DNA of 64,000 bases from Pseudacidovorax intermedius. Its GTDB lineage: Bacteria; Pseudomonadota; Gammaproteobacteria; Burkholderiales; Burkholderiaceae_C. Position numbers and translations under genes: made by a program. The notes beneath the pieces were generated by a model. The model had not been told where the DNA came from. It saw nothing but the letters and a program-made list of their open reading frames with translations, and did no database searches. Of the stretch, positions 1 to 7,669 are shown one piece after another (position 1 is the first letter of the stretch; each line of letters opens with the position of its first letter). Location of the stretch: positions 62,001 to 126,000 of the forward strand of contig NZ_LDSL01000051.1 in NCBI RefSeq assembly GCF_001476815.1, in the 5' to 3' direction.

Positions 1-684
1 CCCGTCATCGCACAGCTTCAGTGCCATTCGCTCGCGAATGTGGTGCAGACGGAGATCGAACGCCTGATCCTGGACGGCACGCTGGGCCCCGGCGCCAAGC
101 TCACCGAGGCCACGCTGGCCGACCAGCTGGGCGTGTCGCGCGGACCGGTTCGCGAGGCCTTCCGCATGCTGGAGGAAGGCGGCCTGGTGCGCACCGAGAA
201 GAACCGCGGCGTCTTCGTGCGCGACGTGCCCATCGAGGAAGCGCTGGAGATCTTCGAGGTGCGCGCGGTGATGGACCTCTACGTCGGCCGCAAGCTGGCC
301 GAGACCGCCACCCCGGCCCAGGTGCGCGAACTGCGCCAGCTGGTGGAAGCCATGGACCAGGCCGTGAAGGCCGGCGATGCCAAGGACTACCACCGCTTCA
401 ACCTCGCCTTCCACGACCGCCTGCTCGAGCTGGCGGGCAACGCCAAGCTGGTGGCCACCTACCGCAAGCTGGTGAACGAGCTGTCGCTGTTCCGCCGCCA
501 GAACCTCAACGACGAGTCGATGGCGGTGTATTCCCGCGAGCACCGTGCCATCCTCAAGGCCATTGCCTCGGGCGACCCCGATGCGGCCGGGCAGGCCATG
601 TACCAGCATGTGATGAACAGCCGCGAACGCACGCGCGCGCATTTCGAGAAGAAGCGCCACGCCGCCGCGGCAGCCGCTTCCTGA
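1..684 (+). CDS. GntR-family (FCD type) transcriptional regulator, 5' end outside window
   Basis: The reading frame is open from base 1 with no stop, so the true start is probably just upstream of the window; a GTG at 40 is a possible but less likely start. The N-terminal winged helix shows the GntR pattern (IERLILDGTLGPGAKLTE, then LGVSRGPVREAFRMLEEGGL). The C-terminal half is an all-helical FCD ligand domain (FEVRAVMDLYVGRKLA, FHDRLLELAGN, EHRAILKAI). It ends 7 bases before an HD-domain gene and two genes before an EamA permease. That trio matches the phosphonate-utilisation arrangement known in Burkholderiales, so it likely regulates 2-aminoethylphosphonate-type catabolism. The specific ligand is inference. 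Confidence 0.9.
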   Translation, partial: PVIAQLQCHSLANVVQTEIERLILDGTLGPGAKLTEATLADQLGVSRGPVREAFRMLEEGGLVRTEKNRGVFVRDVPIEEALEIFEVRAVMDLYVGRKLAETATPAQVRELRQLVEAMDQAVKAGDAKDYHRFNLAFHDRLLELAGNAKLVATYRKLVNELSLFRRQNLNDESMAVYSREHRAILKAIASGDPDAAGQAMYQHVMNSRERTRAHFEKKRHAAAAAAS

Positions 685-691
685 GGCCCTC

Positions 692-1264
692 ATGGTCACG
701 CTGAACGACATCGAGGCCCTGTTCGCCCGCCGCGGCGGCGAGCAGTACAGCGGCGAGCCCGTCACCCAGCTGCAGCATGCGCTGCAGACCGCCTGGCTGG
801 CGGAGCAGGAGGAGGCGGACGACACGCTGGTCACCGCGGCGCTGCTGCACGACATCGGCCACCTGCTGAACGACCAGGGCCAGACGCCCACGCTGCGCGG
901 CATCGACGACCGGCACCAGTTCCATGCCCTGCCCTTCCTGCGTGGGCTCTTCGATGCGCGCGTGCTCGACCCCATCGCCTGGCATGTGGATGCCAAGCGC
1001 TACCTCTGCGCCACGCGGCCGGACTACCGGGCCGCCCTGTCGGAAGATTCCCGGCGCAGCCTGGTGCTGCAGGGCGGCGTGTTCGACGATGCCCAGGCCG
1101 CGCTCTTCATCCAGCGGCCGCACGCCGCCGAGGCCGTGCGCCTGCGGCTGTGGGACGACCGCGCCAAGCAGGCGGACTGCGCCACGCCCGGCCTGCCCCA
1201 CTACCTCGCAAGGGCGCGCCGCTGCGTGACCGCGCTTCCGGGCGCCTCGGCCGCGCCCGCATGA
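692..1264 (+). CDS. PhnZ-like HD-domain mixed-valent di-iron oxygenase (phosphonate degradation associated)
   Basis: This 190-residue HD-domain protein belongs to the phosphonate-degradation HD group. Visible residues are Tyr19, Glu22, His29, His53-Asp54, His57, His75, His98, Lys102 and Asp155/156. Their spacing closely follows the residues I recall for PhnZ (Y24, E27, H34, H58-D59, H62, H80, H104, K108, D161), which cleaves 2-amino-1-hydroxyethylphosphonate to glycine and phosphate. The Tyr-x2-Glu lid pair argues for an oxygenase rather than a plain HD phosphohydrolase. Its stop overlaps the permease start (ATGA), so translation is probably coupled. The PhnY-type hydroxylase that would precede it is not in the window. 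The substrate is inferred. Confidence 0.88.
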   Translation: MVTLNDIEALFARRGGEQYSGEPVTQLQHALQTAWLAEQEEADDTLVTAALLHDIGHLLNDQGQTPTLRGIDDRHQFHALPFLRGLFDARVLDPIAWHVDAKRYLCATRPDYRAALSEDSRRSLVLQGGVFDDAQAALFIQRPHAAEAVRLRLWDDRAKQADCATPGLPHYLARARRCVTALPGASAAPA

Positions 1265-2127
1265 CACTGACCGGTCCGGTCGTCCTGGCCGTCCTGTTCG
1301 CCGCCCTGCTCCATGCGAGCTGGAATGCGCTGATCAAGTCCGCCACCGACAAGTCGCTGGACACGGCCCTGATCCACAGCCTAGGGCTGGTCGCCGCCCT
1401 GCCCATCCTGCTGTTCACGGGCCTGCCGGCAGCCGCGTCGTGGCCCTACCTGGCGACGTCCACGGTCATCCACGTCGGCTACTACGTCGCGCTGTCTGGC
1501 GCCTACAAGCACGGCGACCTGGGACTGGCCTATCCGGTGATGCGCGGCAGCGCGCCGCTGCTGGTGGCGCTGAGCAGCCTGGCGGTGATGGGCGAGCGGC
1601 TGTCCAGCCTGGCCTGGCTGGGCGTGGCGGGCATCTGCGCCGGCGTGCTCACGCTCGGCCTGTCGCGCGGCCATGGGCAGCCGGGCGGCCACCGCGGCAA
1701 GGCCCTGGGCTTCGCGCTCGCCAACGCCTGCATCATCGCGCTCTACACCGTGGTCGACGGCCTGGGCGTGCGCGCCAGCGGCAATGCGGCGGCCTACGTC
1801 GGGCTGCTCTTCGTCTTCGACGGCCTGCCCTTCCTGGCCCTCGTGATGTGGCGCCGCGGCCCGCAGGGCCGGCCCGCGGCACTGCGCTACATGGCCGGAC
1901 GGCTGCACGTCGCGTGGCTGGGCACGCTGGCCTCCCTGGCGAGCTACGGCATCGCGCTGTGGGCCATGACGCGGGCGCCGGTGGCGGTGGTGGCCGCGCT
2001 GCGCGAAACCTCGGTGCTCTTCGCGGCCCTCATCGGCACGCTGTGGCTGCGCGAGCGCTTCGGCCTGCAGCGCGCCATCGGCACCGCCGTGGTGGTGGCG
2101 GGCGTGATGGCGCTGCGCTTCGGCTGA
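1261..2127 (+). CDS. EamA/DMT-family permease, phosphonate-locus type
   Basis: This 288-residue, very hydrophobic protein has about ten membrane segments and two EamA halves (segments ending near residues 135 and 285). The ATG at 1261 overlaps the HD gene stop by 4 bases, which decides the start over a longer upstream frame. Landmarks are LHASWNALIKS near the N-terminus and YPVMRGSAPLLVALSS at the end of the first half. A DMT-like protein is a recurring partner of the GntR and HD genes in Burkholderia-type phosphonate loci. Uptake of an organophosphonate, or export of a product, is a reasonable inference, but the direction of transport cannot be read from sequence. Confidence 0.88.
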   Translation: MTLTGPVVLAVLFAALLHASWNALIKSATDKSLDTALIHSLGLVAALPILLFTGLPAAASWPYLATSTVIHVGYYVALSGAYKHGDLGLAYPVMRGSAPLLVALSSLAVMGERLSSLAWLGVAGICAGVLTLGLSRGHGQPGGHRGKALGFALANACIIALYTVVDGLGVRASGNAAAYVGLLFVFDGLPFLALVMWRRGPQGRPAALRYMAGRLHVAWLGTLASLASYGIALWAMTRAPVAVVAALRETSVLFAALIGTLWLRERFGLQRAIGTAVVVAGVMALRFG

Positions 2128-2158
2128 GCGCCACGCGCTCTGCCGCAGCGGTCCGGGC

Positions 2159-4453
2159 TCAGCGCTTGACGCAGTCGGCGTAGTAGCGCTTCTTGCCCTT
2201 CTCGTCGATGCGGGCCACCAGGCCGTGGATGTCGGTTTCGAAGCCGGGGCACTCCAGGTTGAACTGGCGCGCGAACTTCAGGTAGTCCACGATCTTCTTG
2301 TTGAAGACCTCGCCCGGGATCAGCAGCGGAATGCCGGGCGGGTACGGCGTGATCAGGCTGGTGGTGATGCGGCCTTCCAGGTGGTCGATCTCCACCCGCT
2401 CCGTCTTGCGGTGCGCGATGTGGGCGAAGGCCTCGCTGGGCTTCATCGCCGGCTCCAGGTCCGACAGGTACATCTCGGTCGTCAGGCGGGCGATGCCGTA
2501 CTTGGCATACAGCTCGTGCACCCGCTGGCACAGGTCGCGCAGGCCCATGCGCTCGTAGATGGGATGCTGCTGGCAGAACTCCGGCAGGATGCGCCACATC
2601 GGCTGGTTGCGGGCGTAGTCGTCCTTGAACTGCTGCAGCGCGGTCAGCAACGTGTTCCAGCGGCCCTTGGTGATGCCGATGGTGAACATGATGAAGAAGC
2701 TGTAGAGGCCCGTCTTTTCCACGATCACGCCATGCTCCGCGAGGAACTTGGTGACGATGCTGGCCGGGATGCCGGTGGGCGCGAACTTGCCGTCCAGGTC
2801 CAGGCCGGGCGTGACCACGGTGGACTTGATCGGGTCCAGCATGTTGAAGCCGTCGGCCAGCTTGCCGAAGCCGTGCCAGTTGCGCGCCCCGTTCTTCTTG
2901 CCGCCGTTGCCGCTGCGGCTCTCGCCCTTGATGATCCAGTCGTCGGCGCGGCCGATGCCTTCCTCGACCAGGTGCTCCGGGCCCCAGACCTTGAACCACC
3001 ATTCGTCCTTGCCGAATTCCTCTTCCACCTTGCGCATGGCGCGGCGGAAGTCCAGCGCTTCGAGGATGCTCTCTTCCACCAGCGCGGTGCCGCCGGGCGG
3101 CTCCATCATGGCCGCGGCCACGTCGCAGCTGGCGATGATGGCGTACTGCGGACTGGTGGACGAATGCATCAGGTAGGCCTCGTTGAAGAGGTCCCGGTCC
3201 AGCTGGCGGTTCTGCGAATCCTGCACCAGCACATGGCTGGCCTGGCTGATGCCGGCCAGCAGCTTGTGCGTGGACTGCGTGGCGAACACCAGCGATTCCT
3301 TGGGCCGCGCGCGGCGCTTGCCCATGGCGTGGTACGGCCCGTAGAACGGGTGGAAGGCGGCATGCGGCAGCCAGGCCTCGTCGAAATGCAGCGTGTCGAC
3401 GTAGCCGTCGAGCAGGCCCTTGATGGTCTCGGTGTTGTAGATCACGCCGTCGTAGGTGGACTGCGTGAGCGTCAGCACGCGCGGCTTGACCTTGTCGGCG
3501 TCCACGTCCTTGAGCAACGGGTTGGCGCGGATCTTGGCCTTGATGGCCTCGGGCTCGAACTCGCTCTTGGGAATCGGCCCGATGATGCCGTAGTGGTTGC
3601 GCGTGGGCTTCATGAAGACCGGAATCGCGCCGGTCATGATGATCGCGTGCAGGATGGACTTGTGGCAGTTGCGGTCCACCACCACCACGTCGTCGGGCGC
3701 CACCGTGTGGTGCCACACCATCTTGTTCGACGTCGACGTGCCGTTGGTGACGAAGAAGCAGTGGTCGGCATTGAAGATGCGCGCCGCATTGCGTTCGCTG
3801 GCCGCCACGGGGCCCGTGTGGTCCAGCAACTGGCCCAGCTCTTCCACCGCGTTGCAGACGTCAGCGCGCAGCATGTTCTCGCCGAAGAACTGGTGGAACA
3901 TCTGGCCAATGGGACTCTTGAGGAAGGCCACGCCGCCCGAGTGCCCCGGGCAGTGCCAGGAGTAGGAGCCGTCTTCCGCATAGTCGATCAGCGCCTTGAA
4001 GAACGGCGGCTGCACCGTCTCGAGGTAGCTCTTGGCCTCGCGGATGATGTGCTTGGCCACGAACTCCGGCGTGTCCTCGAACATGTGGATGAAGCCGTGC
4101 AGCTCGCGCAGGATGTCGTTGGGCAGGTGCCGGCTGGTCTTTGTCTCGCCGTAGATGTAGATCGGCACGTCGGTGTTCTTGCGCCGCACTTCGCCGATGA
4201 AGTTGCGCAGGTTCAGCACGGCCGGGTCGAGGTCCGGACCGATGCTGAATTCCTCGTCGTCGATCGACAGGATGAAGGCGCTGGCCCGGCTCTGCTGCTG
4301 CGCGAACTGCGACAGGTCGCCGTAGCTGGTCACGCCCAGCACCTCGAAGCCTTCGCTTTCGATGGCCTGCGCCAGGGCGCGGATGCCCAGGCCCGAGGTG
4401 TTCTCGGAGCGGAAGTCCTCGTCGATGATGACGATCGGAAAGCGGAATTTCAT
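2159..4453 (-). CDS. Orn/Lys/Arg decarboxylase, PLP-dependent (AdiA/LdcC family)
   Basis: This 764-residue fold-type I PLP decarboxylase has a receiver-like wing domain (about 1-135), a PLP core and a C-terminal domain. The motif [17 protein letters not shown] and the Schiff-base lysine Lys397 in STHKLLAGISQASH are intact. It removes the alpha-carboxyl of arginine, lysine or ornithine to give agmatine, cadaverine or putrescine and consumes a proton. Length fits biodegradative arginine decarboxylase best (about 755), but sequence alone does not settle the substrate. I chose the ATG at 4453 because the protein then begins MKFRFPIVIIDEDF, as in relatives; the longer upstream frame has no family similarity. 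No antiporter gene is adjacent, so an acid-resistance role is unproven. Confidence 0.92.
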   Translation of the reverse strand: MKFRFPIVIIDEDFRSENTSGLGIRALAQAIESEGFEVLGVTSYGDLSQFAQQQSRASAFILSIDDEEFSIGPDLDPAVLNLRNFIGEVRRKNTDVPIYIYGETKTSRHLPNDILRELHGFIHMFEDTPEFVAKHIIREAKSYLETVQPPFFKALIDYAEDGSYSWHCPGHSGGVAFLKSPIGQMFHQFFGENMLRADVCNAVEELGQLLDHTGPVAASERNAARIFNADHCFFVTNGTSTSNKMVWHHTVAPDDVVVVDRNCHKSILHAIIMTGAIPVFMKPTRNHYGIIGPIPKSEFEPEAIKAKIRANPLLKDVDADKVKPRVLTLTQSTYDGVIYNTETIKGLLDGYVDTLHFDEAWLPHAAFHPFYGPYHAMGKRRARPKESLVFATQSTHKLLAGISQASHVLVQDSQNRQLDRDLFNEAYLMHSSTSPQYAIIASCDVAAAMMEPPGGTALVEESILEALDFRRAMRKVEEEFGKDEWWFKVWGPEHLVEEGIGRADDWIIKGESRSGNGGKKNGARNWHGFGKLADGFNMLDPIKSTVVTPGLDLDGKFAPTGIPASIVTKFLAEHGVIVEKTGLYSFFIMFTIGITKGRWNTLLTALQQFKDDYARNQPMWRILPEFCQQHPIYERMGLRDLCQRVHELYAKYGIARLTTEMYLSDLEPAMKPSEAFAHIAHRKTERVEIDHLEGRITTSLITPYPPGIPLLIPGEVFNKKIVDYLKFARQFNLECPGFETDIHGLVARIDEKGKKRYYADCVKR

Positions 4454-4588
4454 GGGCTGTCGGGCTCCGGCTTTTGGGGGGTGCGCAAAGAAGGCGCGAA
4501 GTGTAAGGAATCCAGATGACGGTCGCGTCACGCGGCGTGCCCCAGAATGTGGGGCTGTCCGCCACCCCTTCGCTGTAGGAACTCCGCC

Positions 4589-5014
4589 ATGGCTCATTCG
4601 ACTCTCTGGTGGTTGCTGGCCGGCGCGGCCGTCGCGCTGGAACTCGTCTCCGGCACCATCTACCTGCTGCTCACGGCCATCGCCTTCGCTGCGGCCGCCG
4701 TGTCCGCGCACCTGGGTGCGGCCGTGCCGGTGCAGTTGGTGGTGGCCGCGGCCGTCGGTGTGGCGACCGTGGGTGCCTGGTACCTCAAGCAGCGTGCCCG
4801 GCCCGCCGGGCCGCCGCCGCAGGCCAGCCCGGACATGAACCTGGACATCGGCGAGCGGGTGCAGGTCGACGGCTGGGGCGCCGACGGCACGGCGCTCGTG
4901 CGCCACCGCGGCGCGCAGTGGACGGCCGTGCTGCGCACGGGCAGCACCGGCTTGCCGGGCCCGCACCGCGTGGTCGAGTTGCAGGGCAACCGGCTGGTGC
5001 TGGAGCCGCTTTAA
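4589..5014 (+). CDS. NfeD-family short membrane protein
   Basis: This 141-residue protein has two or three N-terminal membrane segments (about 5-70) and a C-terminal soluble OB-fold beta domain (about 85-141) with the pattern DIGERVQVDGW...VELQGNRLVLEPL. This is the short NfeD type without a protease domain. The ATG at 4589 follows TAGGAA and places the first membrane helix at the N-terminus. NfeD OB domains partner with SPFH/stomatin proteins, and such a gene (5234) lies downstream on the same strand. The pair is expected to organise a membrane microdomain. A 161-bp palindrome separates the two genes. Confidence 0.9.
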   Translation: MAHSTLWWLLAGAAVALELVSGTIYLLLTAIAFAAAAVSAHLGAAVPVQLVVAAAVGVATVGAWYLKQRARPAGPPPQASPDMNLDIGERVQVDGWGADGTALVRHRGAQWTAVLRTGSTGLPGPHRVVELQGNRLVLEPL

Positions 5015-5174
5015 GAAGGTGTGAACGAACCCGCCATGTCCGCTCGTTCTGCCAAAACACGCCCACTCTGCGTTGCAAATGCTCGCCATAGCCCGAGCTA
5101 TGGCTGCGCTTTGCGCCTTGATTGGGCGCGTTTTGGCAGCCCGCTCGGCCGCGCCGGATTCATTCCCACCTTCT
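5014..5174. repeat. 161-bp imperfect palindrome (MITE/REP-like element)
   Basis: The two arms (5014-5092 and 5097-5174) are imperfect reverse complements around a CCGA loop, with GCCATAGC facing GCTATGGC at the centre. The outer ends are AGAAGGT and ACCTTCT, and both arms carry CTGCCAAAAC followed by a GCGCCC-like block. The element begins at the last base of the nfeD stop codon and fills most of the gap before the SPFH gene. It has no coding capacity. Size and symmetry suggest a non-autonomous mobile or extragenic palindromic element; a folded RNA acting between the two genes is also possible. Confidence 0.8.
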
Positions 5175-5233
5175 GAGCCTGCACACTAAACACCGCCCTG
5201 CGGAACCTTCCAACCTCAACGCATCGAACCGCC

Positions 5234-6160
5234 ATGGAAATCGCCATCGTCATCCTGGTCATCGCCGTCATCTTCATCTGGCAGTCCATCAAGTTCGTGC
5301 CGCAGCAGAACGCCTGGGTCCGCGAGCGGCTGGGCAAGTACCACAGCACCATGACGCCGGGACCGAACTTCCTGATCCCCTTCATCGACCGCGTGGCCTA
5401 CAAGCACAGCCTGAAGGAGATTCCGCTCGACGTGCCCAGCCAGATCTGCATCACGCGCGACAACACGCAGCTGCAGGTGGACGGCATCCTGTACTTCCAG
5501 GTGACGGACCCGATGCGCGCGAGCTACGGCTCGTCCAACTACATCGTGGCCGTGACGCAGCTGGCGCAGACCTCGCTGCGCAGCGTGATCGGCAAGCTGG
5601 AGCTGGACAAGACTTTCGAGGAGCGCGACATCATCAATGCCCAGGTGGTGGCCGCCATCGACGAGGCAGCGCTGAACTGGGGCGTGAAGGTGCTGCGCTA
5701 CGAGATCAAGGACCTCACGCCGCCCGCCGAGATCCTGCGCGCCATGCAGGCGCAGATCACCGCCGAGCGCGAGAAGCGCGCGCTCATCGCCGCTTCGGAG
5801 GGCCGCCGGCAGGAGCAGATCAACATCGCCACCGGTGAACGCGAGGCCTACATCGCCCGCTCCGAGGGCGAGAAACAGGCGGCCATCAACAACGCGCAGG
5901 GCGAGGCGGCGTCCATCACCGCGGTGGCCGAGGCCACGGCCGTGGCCATCGAGCGCATCGCCGCGGCCATCCGCCAGCCGGGCGGCGAGCAGGCAGTGCA
6001 GCTGAAGGTGGCCGAGCGCGCCGTCGATGCCTACAGCAAGGTCGCTGCCGATGCGAAGACCACGCTCATCGTGCCCAGCAACATGACCGACACCGCCGGC
6101 CTGATCGCTTCTGCGATGCAGATGGTGCGAACCGGCCGCAGCGGCACAAATCCGGGTTAG
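5234..6160 (+). CDS. SPFH/stomatin-like membrane protein (QmcA-type paraslipin)
   Basis: This 308-residue protein has one N-terminal membrane helix (about 2-18), an SPFH/PHB domain (about 20-190: VPQQNAWVRERLGKYH, LDVPSQICITRDNTQLQVDG) and a charged coiled coil rich in Ala, Glu and Arg (about 175-260). Length and order match bacterial stomatin-like QmcA proteins. These oligomerise in the inner membrane and often act with an NfeD partner and membrane proteases, which fits the nfeD gene upstream. Its stop lies 15 bases before tRNA-Ser and overlaps a TAGAAT sequence that could be the tRNA gene's -10 element. Confidence 0.92.
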   Translation: MEIAIVILVIAVIFIWQSIKFVPQQNAWVRERLGKYHSTMTPGPNFLIPFIDRVAYKHSLKEIPLDVPSQICITRDNTQLQVDGILYFQVTDPMRASYGSSNYIVAVTQLAQTSLRSVIGKLELDKTFEERDIINAQVVAAIDEAALNWGVKVLRYEIKDLTPPAEILRAMQAQITAEREKRALIAASEGRRQEQINIATGEREAYIARSEGEKQAAINNAQGEAASITAVAEATAVAIERIAAAIRQPGGEQAVQLKVAERAVDAYSKVAADAKTTLIVPSNMTDTAGLIASAMQMVRTGRSGTNPG

Positions 6161-6175
6161 AATGGCGGGCTCCAC

Positions 6176-6266
6176 GGAGCGGTGGATGAGTGGTTTAAGT
6201 CGCACGCCTGGAAAGCGTGTGTGGGTTAATAGCCCACCGCGGGTTCGAATCCCGCCTGCTCCGCCA
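6176..6266 (+). tRNA. tRNA-Ser (anticodon GGA)
   Basis: This is a 91-nt cloverleaf with a long variable arm, as expected for serine. The acceptor stem GGAGCGG pairs with CTGCTCC (one G-U pair), with discriminator G and an encoded CCA. The anticodon stem CACGC/GCGTG encloses CTGGAAA, placing GGA at 6210-6212, and the T arm is GCGGG-TTCGAAT-CCCGC. A possible -10 element TAGAAT lies at 6158-6163. An intrinsic terminator follows. Confidence 0.97.
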
Positions 6267-6276
6267 GAGATCCTAG

Positions 6277-6302
6277 ACCCGTTGTCACGCAACGGGTTTT
6301 TT
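6277..6302 (+). terminator. Intrinsic terminator after tRNA-Ser
   Basis: The stem ACCCGTTG/CAACGGGT with a five-base loop TCACG is followed by a run of T. It lies 10 bases after the tRNA CCA end and probably ends the SPFH-tRNA transcript. Confidence 0.9.
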
Positions 6303-6413
6303 CTTTTGGGCTTTCGACAGGGTGTCTTCCGGGGCGGGGCCCCATTCACTGGAAAGCTTGCGCCTGGGGCTCGCGTCGCATCGAGTTCTGCAGCCCCCCG
6401 GTGACCGCCACGG

Positions 6414-7202
6414 TCAGGCCCGTTCCAGCAACACCCTGCGCGTCGCTTCATCCGCAGGATAGAAGCACTCGAGCGTGAGTTCGGCCAATGTCACGTCGGT
6501 CGCCGTGCCGAAGACGCTGGTGGTCGACAGGAAGGACAGCACCCCCTCCCCGGCCGGATCGCGGACGACCAGCGGCACCGCGATCCGGGCAACCGGCCCG
6601 GGCGGATGGCGGCTGGCCGGACACGGCAATGCGCTCAACTCGTCGTGCAGCGCCGCAAGGACCGGATCGGCGCAGCGGTCGACCTCGCCTTTCAGTCGGG
6701 CCAGGACGTGGTGACGCCATTCGGCCAGGTTGACGATGGCGCCCGCAAGTCCGAGCGGATGGAGGGTGGCGCGCAGGACGTTGACGGGCGCCACCCGCAA
6801 CTGCGGATCCGCACCGGCCAGCAGCGCCTCGGCCGCCGCGTTGGCGAGCACCAGATTCCAGTGGCGATCCACGGCCAGCGCGGGGAAGGGAGACTGCGCC
6901 GCCAGCACACCCTGGACCGCCGCCCGCGCGGCGGCCATGTCCGGCGCATCCATGGGGCTCTCGCGATGCACCGGGGCGAATCCGGCCGCGACCAGCAACT
7001 CGTTCTGCGCCCTGAGCGGCAGGGCCAGCGGCTCGGCCAGGCGCATCAGCAGGTCGCGGCTGGGCGATGCCCGCCCGCACTCAATGAAGCTGAGGTGCCG
7101 AGTCGACACCTCCGCCTCGCAGGCCAGATCGAGCTGGCTCAGCCGCCGTCTTGCACGCCAGTCGCGCAGCAGGCCGCCGACCGTGTGGGCTTGCGTCTCC
7201 AT
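6414..7202 (-). CDS. XRE-family regulator with MmyB-like ligand-binding domain
   Basis: This 262-residue protein has an N-terminal Cro/CI helix-turn-helix (about 8-65: LLRDWRARRRLSQLDLA, STRHLSFIECGRASPSRD). It is followed by the MmyB-type C-terminal domain (about 105-255: FPALAVDRHWNLVLANAAA, NLAEWRHHVLARL, FGTATDVTLAELTLECFYPADEATR). These regulators usually control an adjacent, often divergent, enzyme gene and bind a fatty-acid-like or other small ligand. Here it diverges from an NTF2-like/alpha-beta hydrolase pair across about 100 bases, making that pair the likely target. The ligand is unknown. Confidence 0.92.
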   Translation of the reverse strand: METQAHTVGGLLRDWRARRRLSQLDLACEAEVSTRHLSFIECGRASPSRDLLMRLAEPLALPLRAQNELLVAAGFAPVHRESPMDAPDMAAARAAVQGVLAAQSPFPALAVDRHWNLVLANAAAEALLAGADPQLRVAPVNVLRATLHPLGLAGAIVNLAEWRHHVLARLKGEVDRCADPVLAALHDELSALPCPASRHPPGPVARIAVPLVVRDPAGEGVLSFLSTTSVFGTATDVTLAELTLECFYPADEATRRVLLERA

Positions 7203-7306
7203 GTGCCCATGCTAGCGCGCAGGCGCCGCGCGCCCATTACCTCCGAGGTCATCGCTTTCCGCAGGCCGGTTCACCACACTGGATGTCCCTCAACCAGGAG
7301 CTGAAC

Positions 7307-7669
7307 ATGACCGATGCACACACCCTTGCCGATGACTATCTGGCCTTGTGGAACGACGCCGACGATGCCTCGCGCGGCCGTCGTCTCGCCGCGCGCTGGC
7401 GCACCGATGCCCGCTATGCCGACCCGATGATGCAGGGCGAAGGCCTCGACGGCATCGCCTCGATGATTTCGGCCGCCCGCGCGCAGTTCCCCGGGCATGC
7501 GTTCACCCGCCGCGGCACGCCGGACACGCACGGACGCTTCGTGCGCTTCTCCTGGTCGCTGGCGCCTGACGGCGGTGCCGCCGTGGCGGCGGGGACCGAT
7601 GTCGTGCGCCTGGATGCCGACGGCCGCATCGCCGAGGTGATCGGCTTCCTCGATGGCGCCGCGGCATGA
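7307..7669 (+). CDS. NTF2-like (SnoaL-type) small protein
   Basis: This 120-residue protein has an NTF2-like fold signature: LADDYLALWN at the N-terminus, RWRTDARYADPMM for the cone helix/strand, then GLDGIASMI and the strands around FTRRGTPDTHGRFVRFSW. The ATG at 7307 follows AGGAG at a good distance, deciding the start against longer upstream reading. Family members are polyketide cyclases, isomerases, hydrolases or binding proteins, so function is open. The stop overlaps the next start (ATGA), so it is probably made together with the downstream alpha/beta hydrolase. Confidence 0.85.
   Translation: MTDAHTLADDYLALWNDADDASRGRRLAARWRTDARYADPMMQGEGLDGIASMISAARAQFPGHAFTRRGTPDTHGRFVRFSWSLAPDGGAAVAAGTDVVRLDADGRIAEVIGFLDGAAA

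Noticed and set aside
2225-4519. Long open frame on the + strand across the decarboxylase gene
   Set aside because: It is the antisense of a conserved, motif-complete decarboxylase. Its predicted protein is a low-complexity Val/Leu/His/Arg mix with no family pattern, a common artefact in high-GC DNA.
5014-5174. Palindrome as an ordinary rho-independent terminator
   Set aside because: Arms are about 80 bases long with no U-tract at the end, far beyond terminator size.
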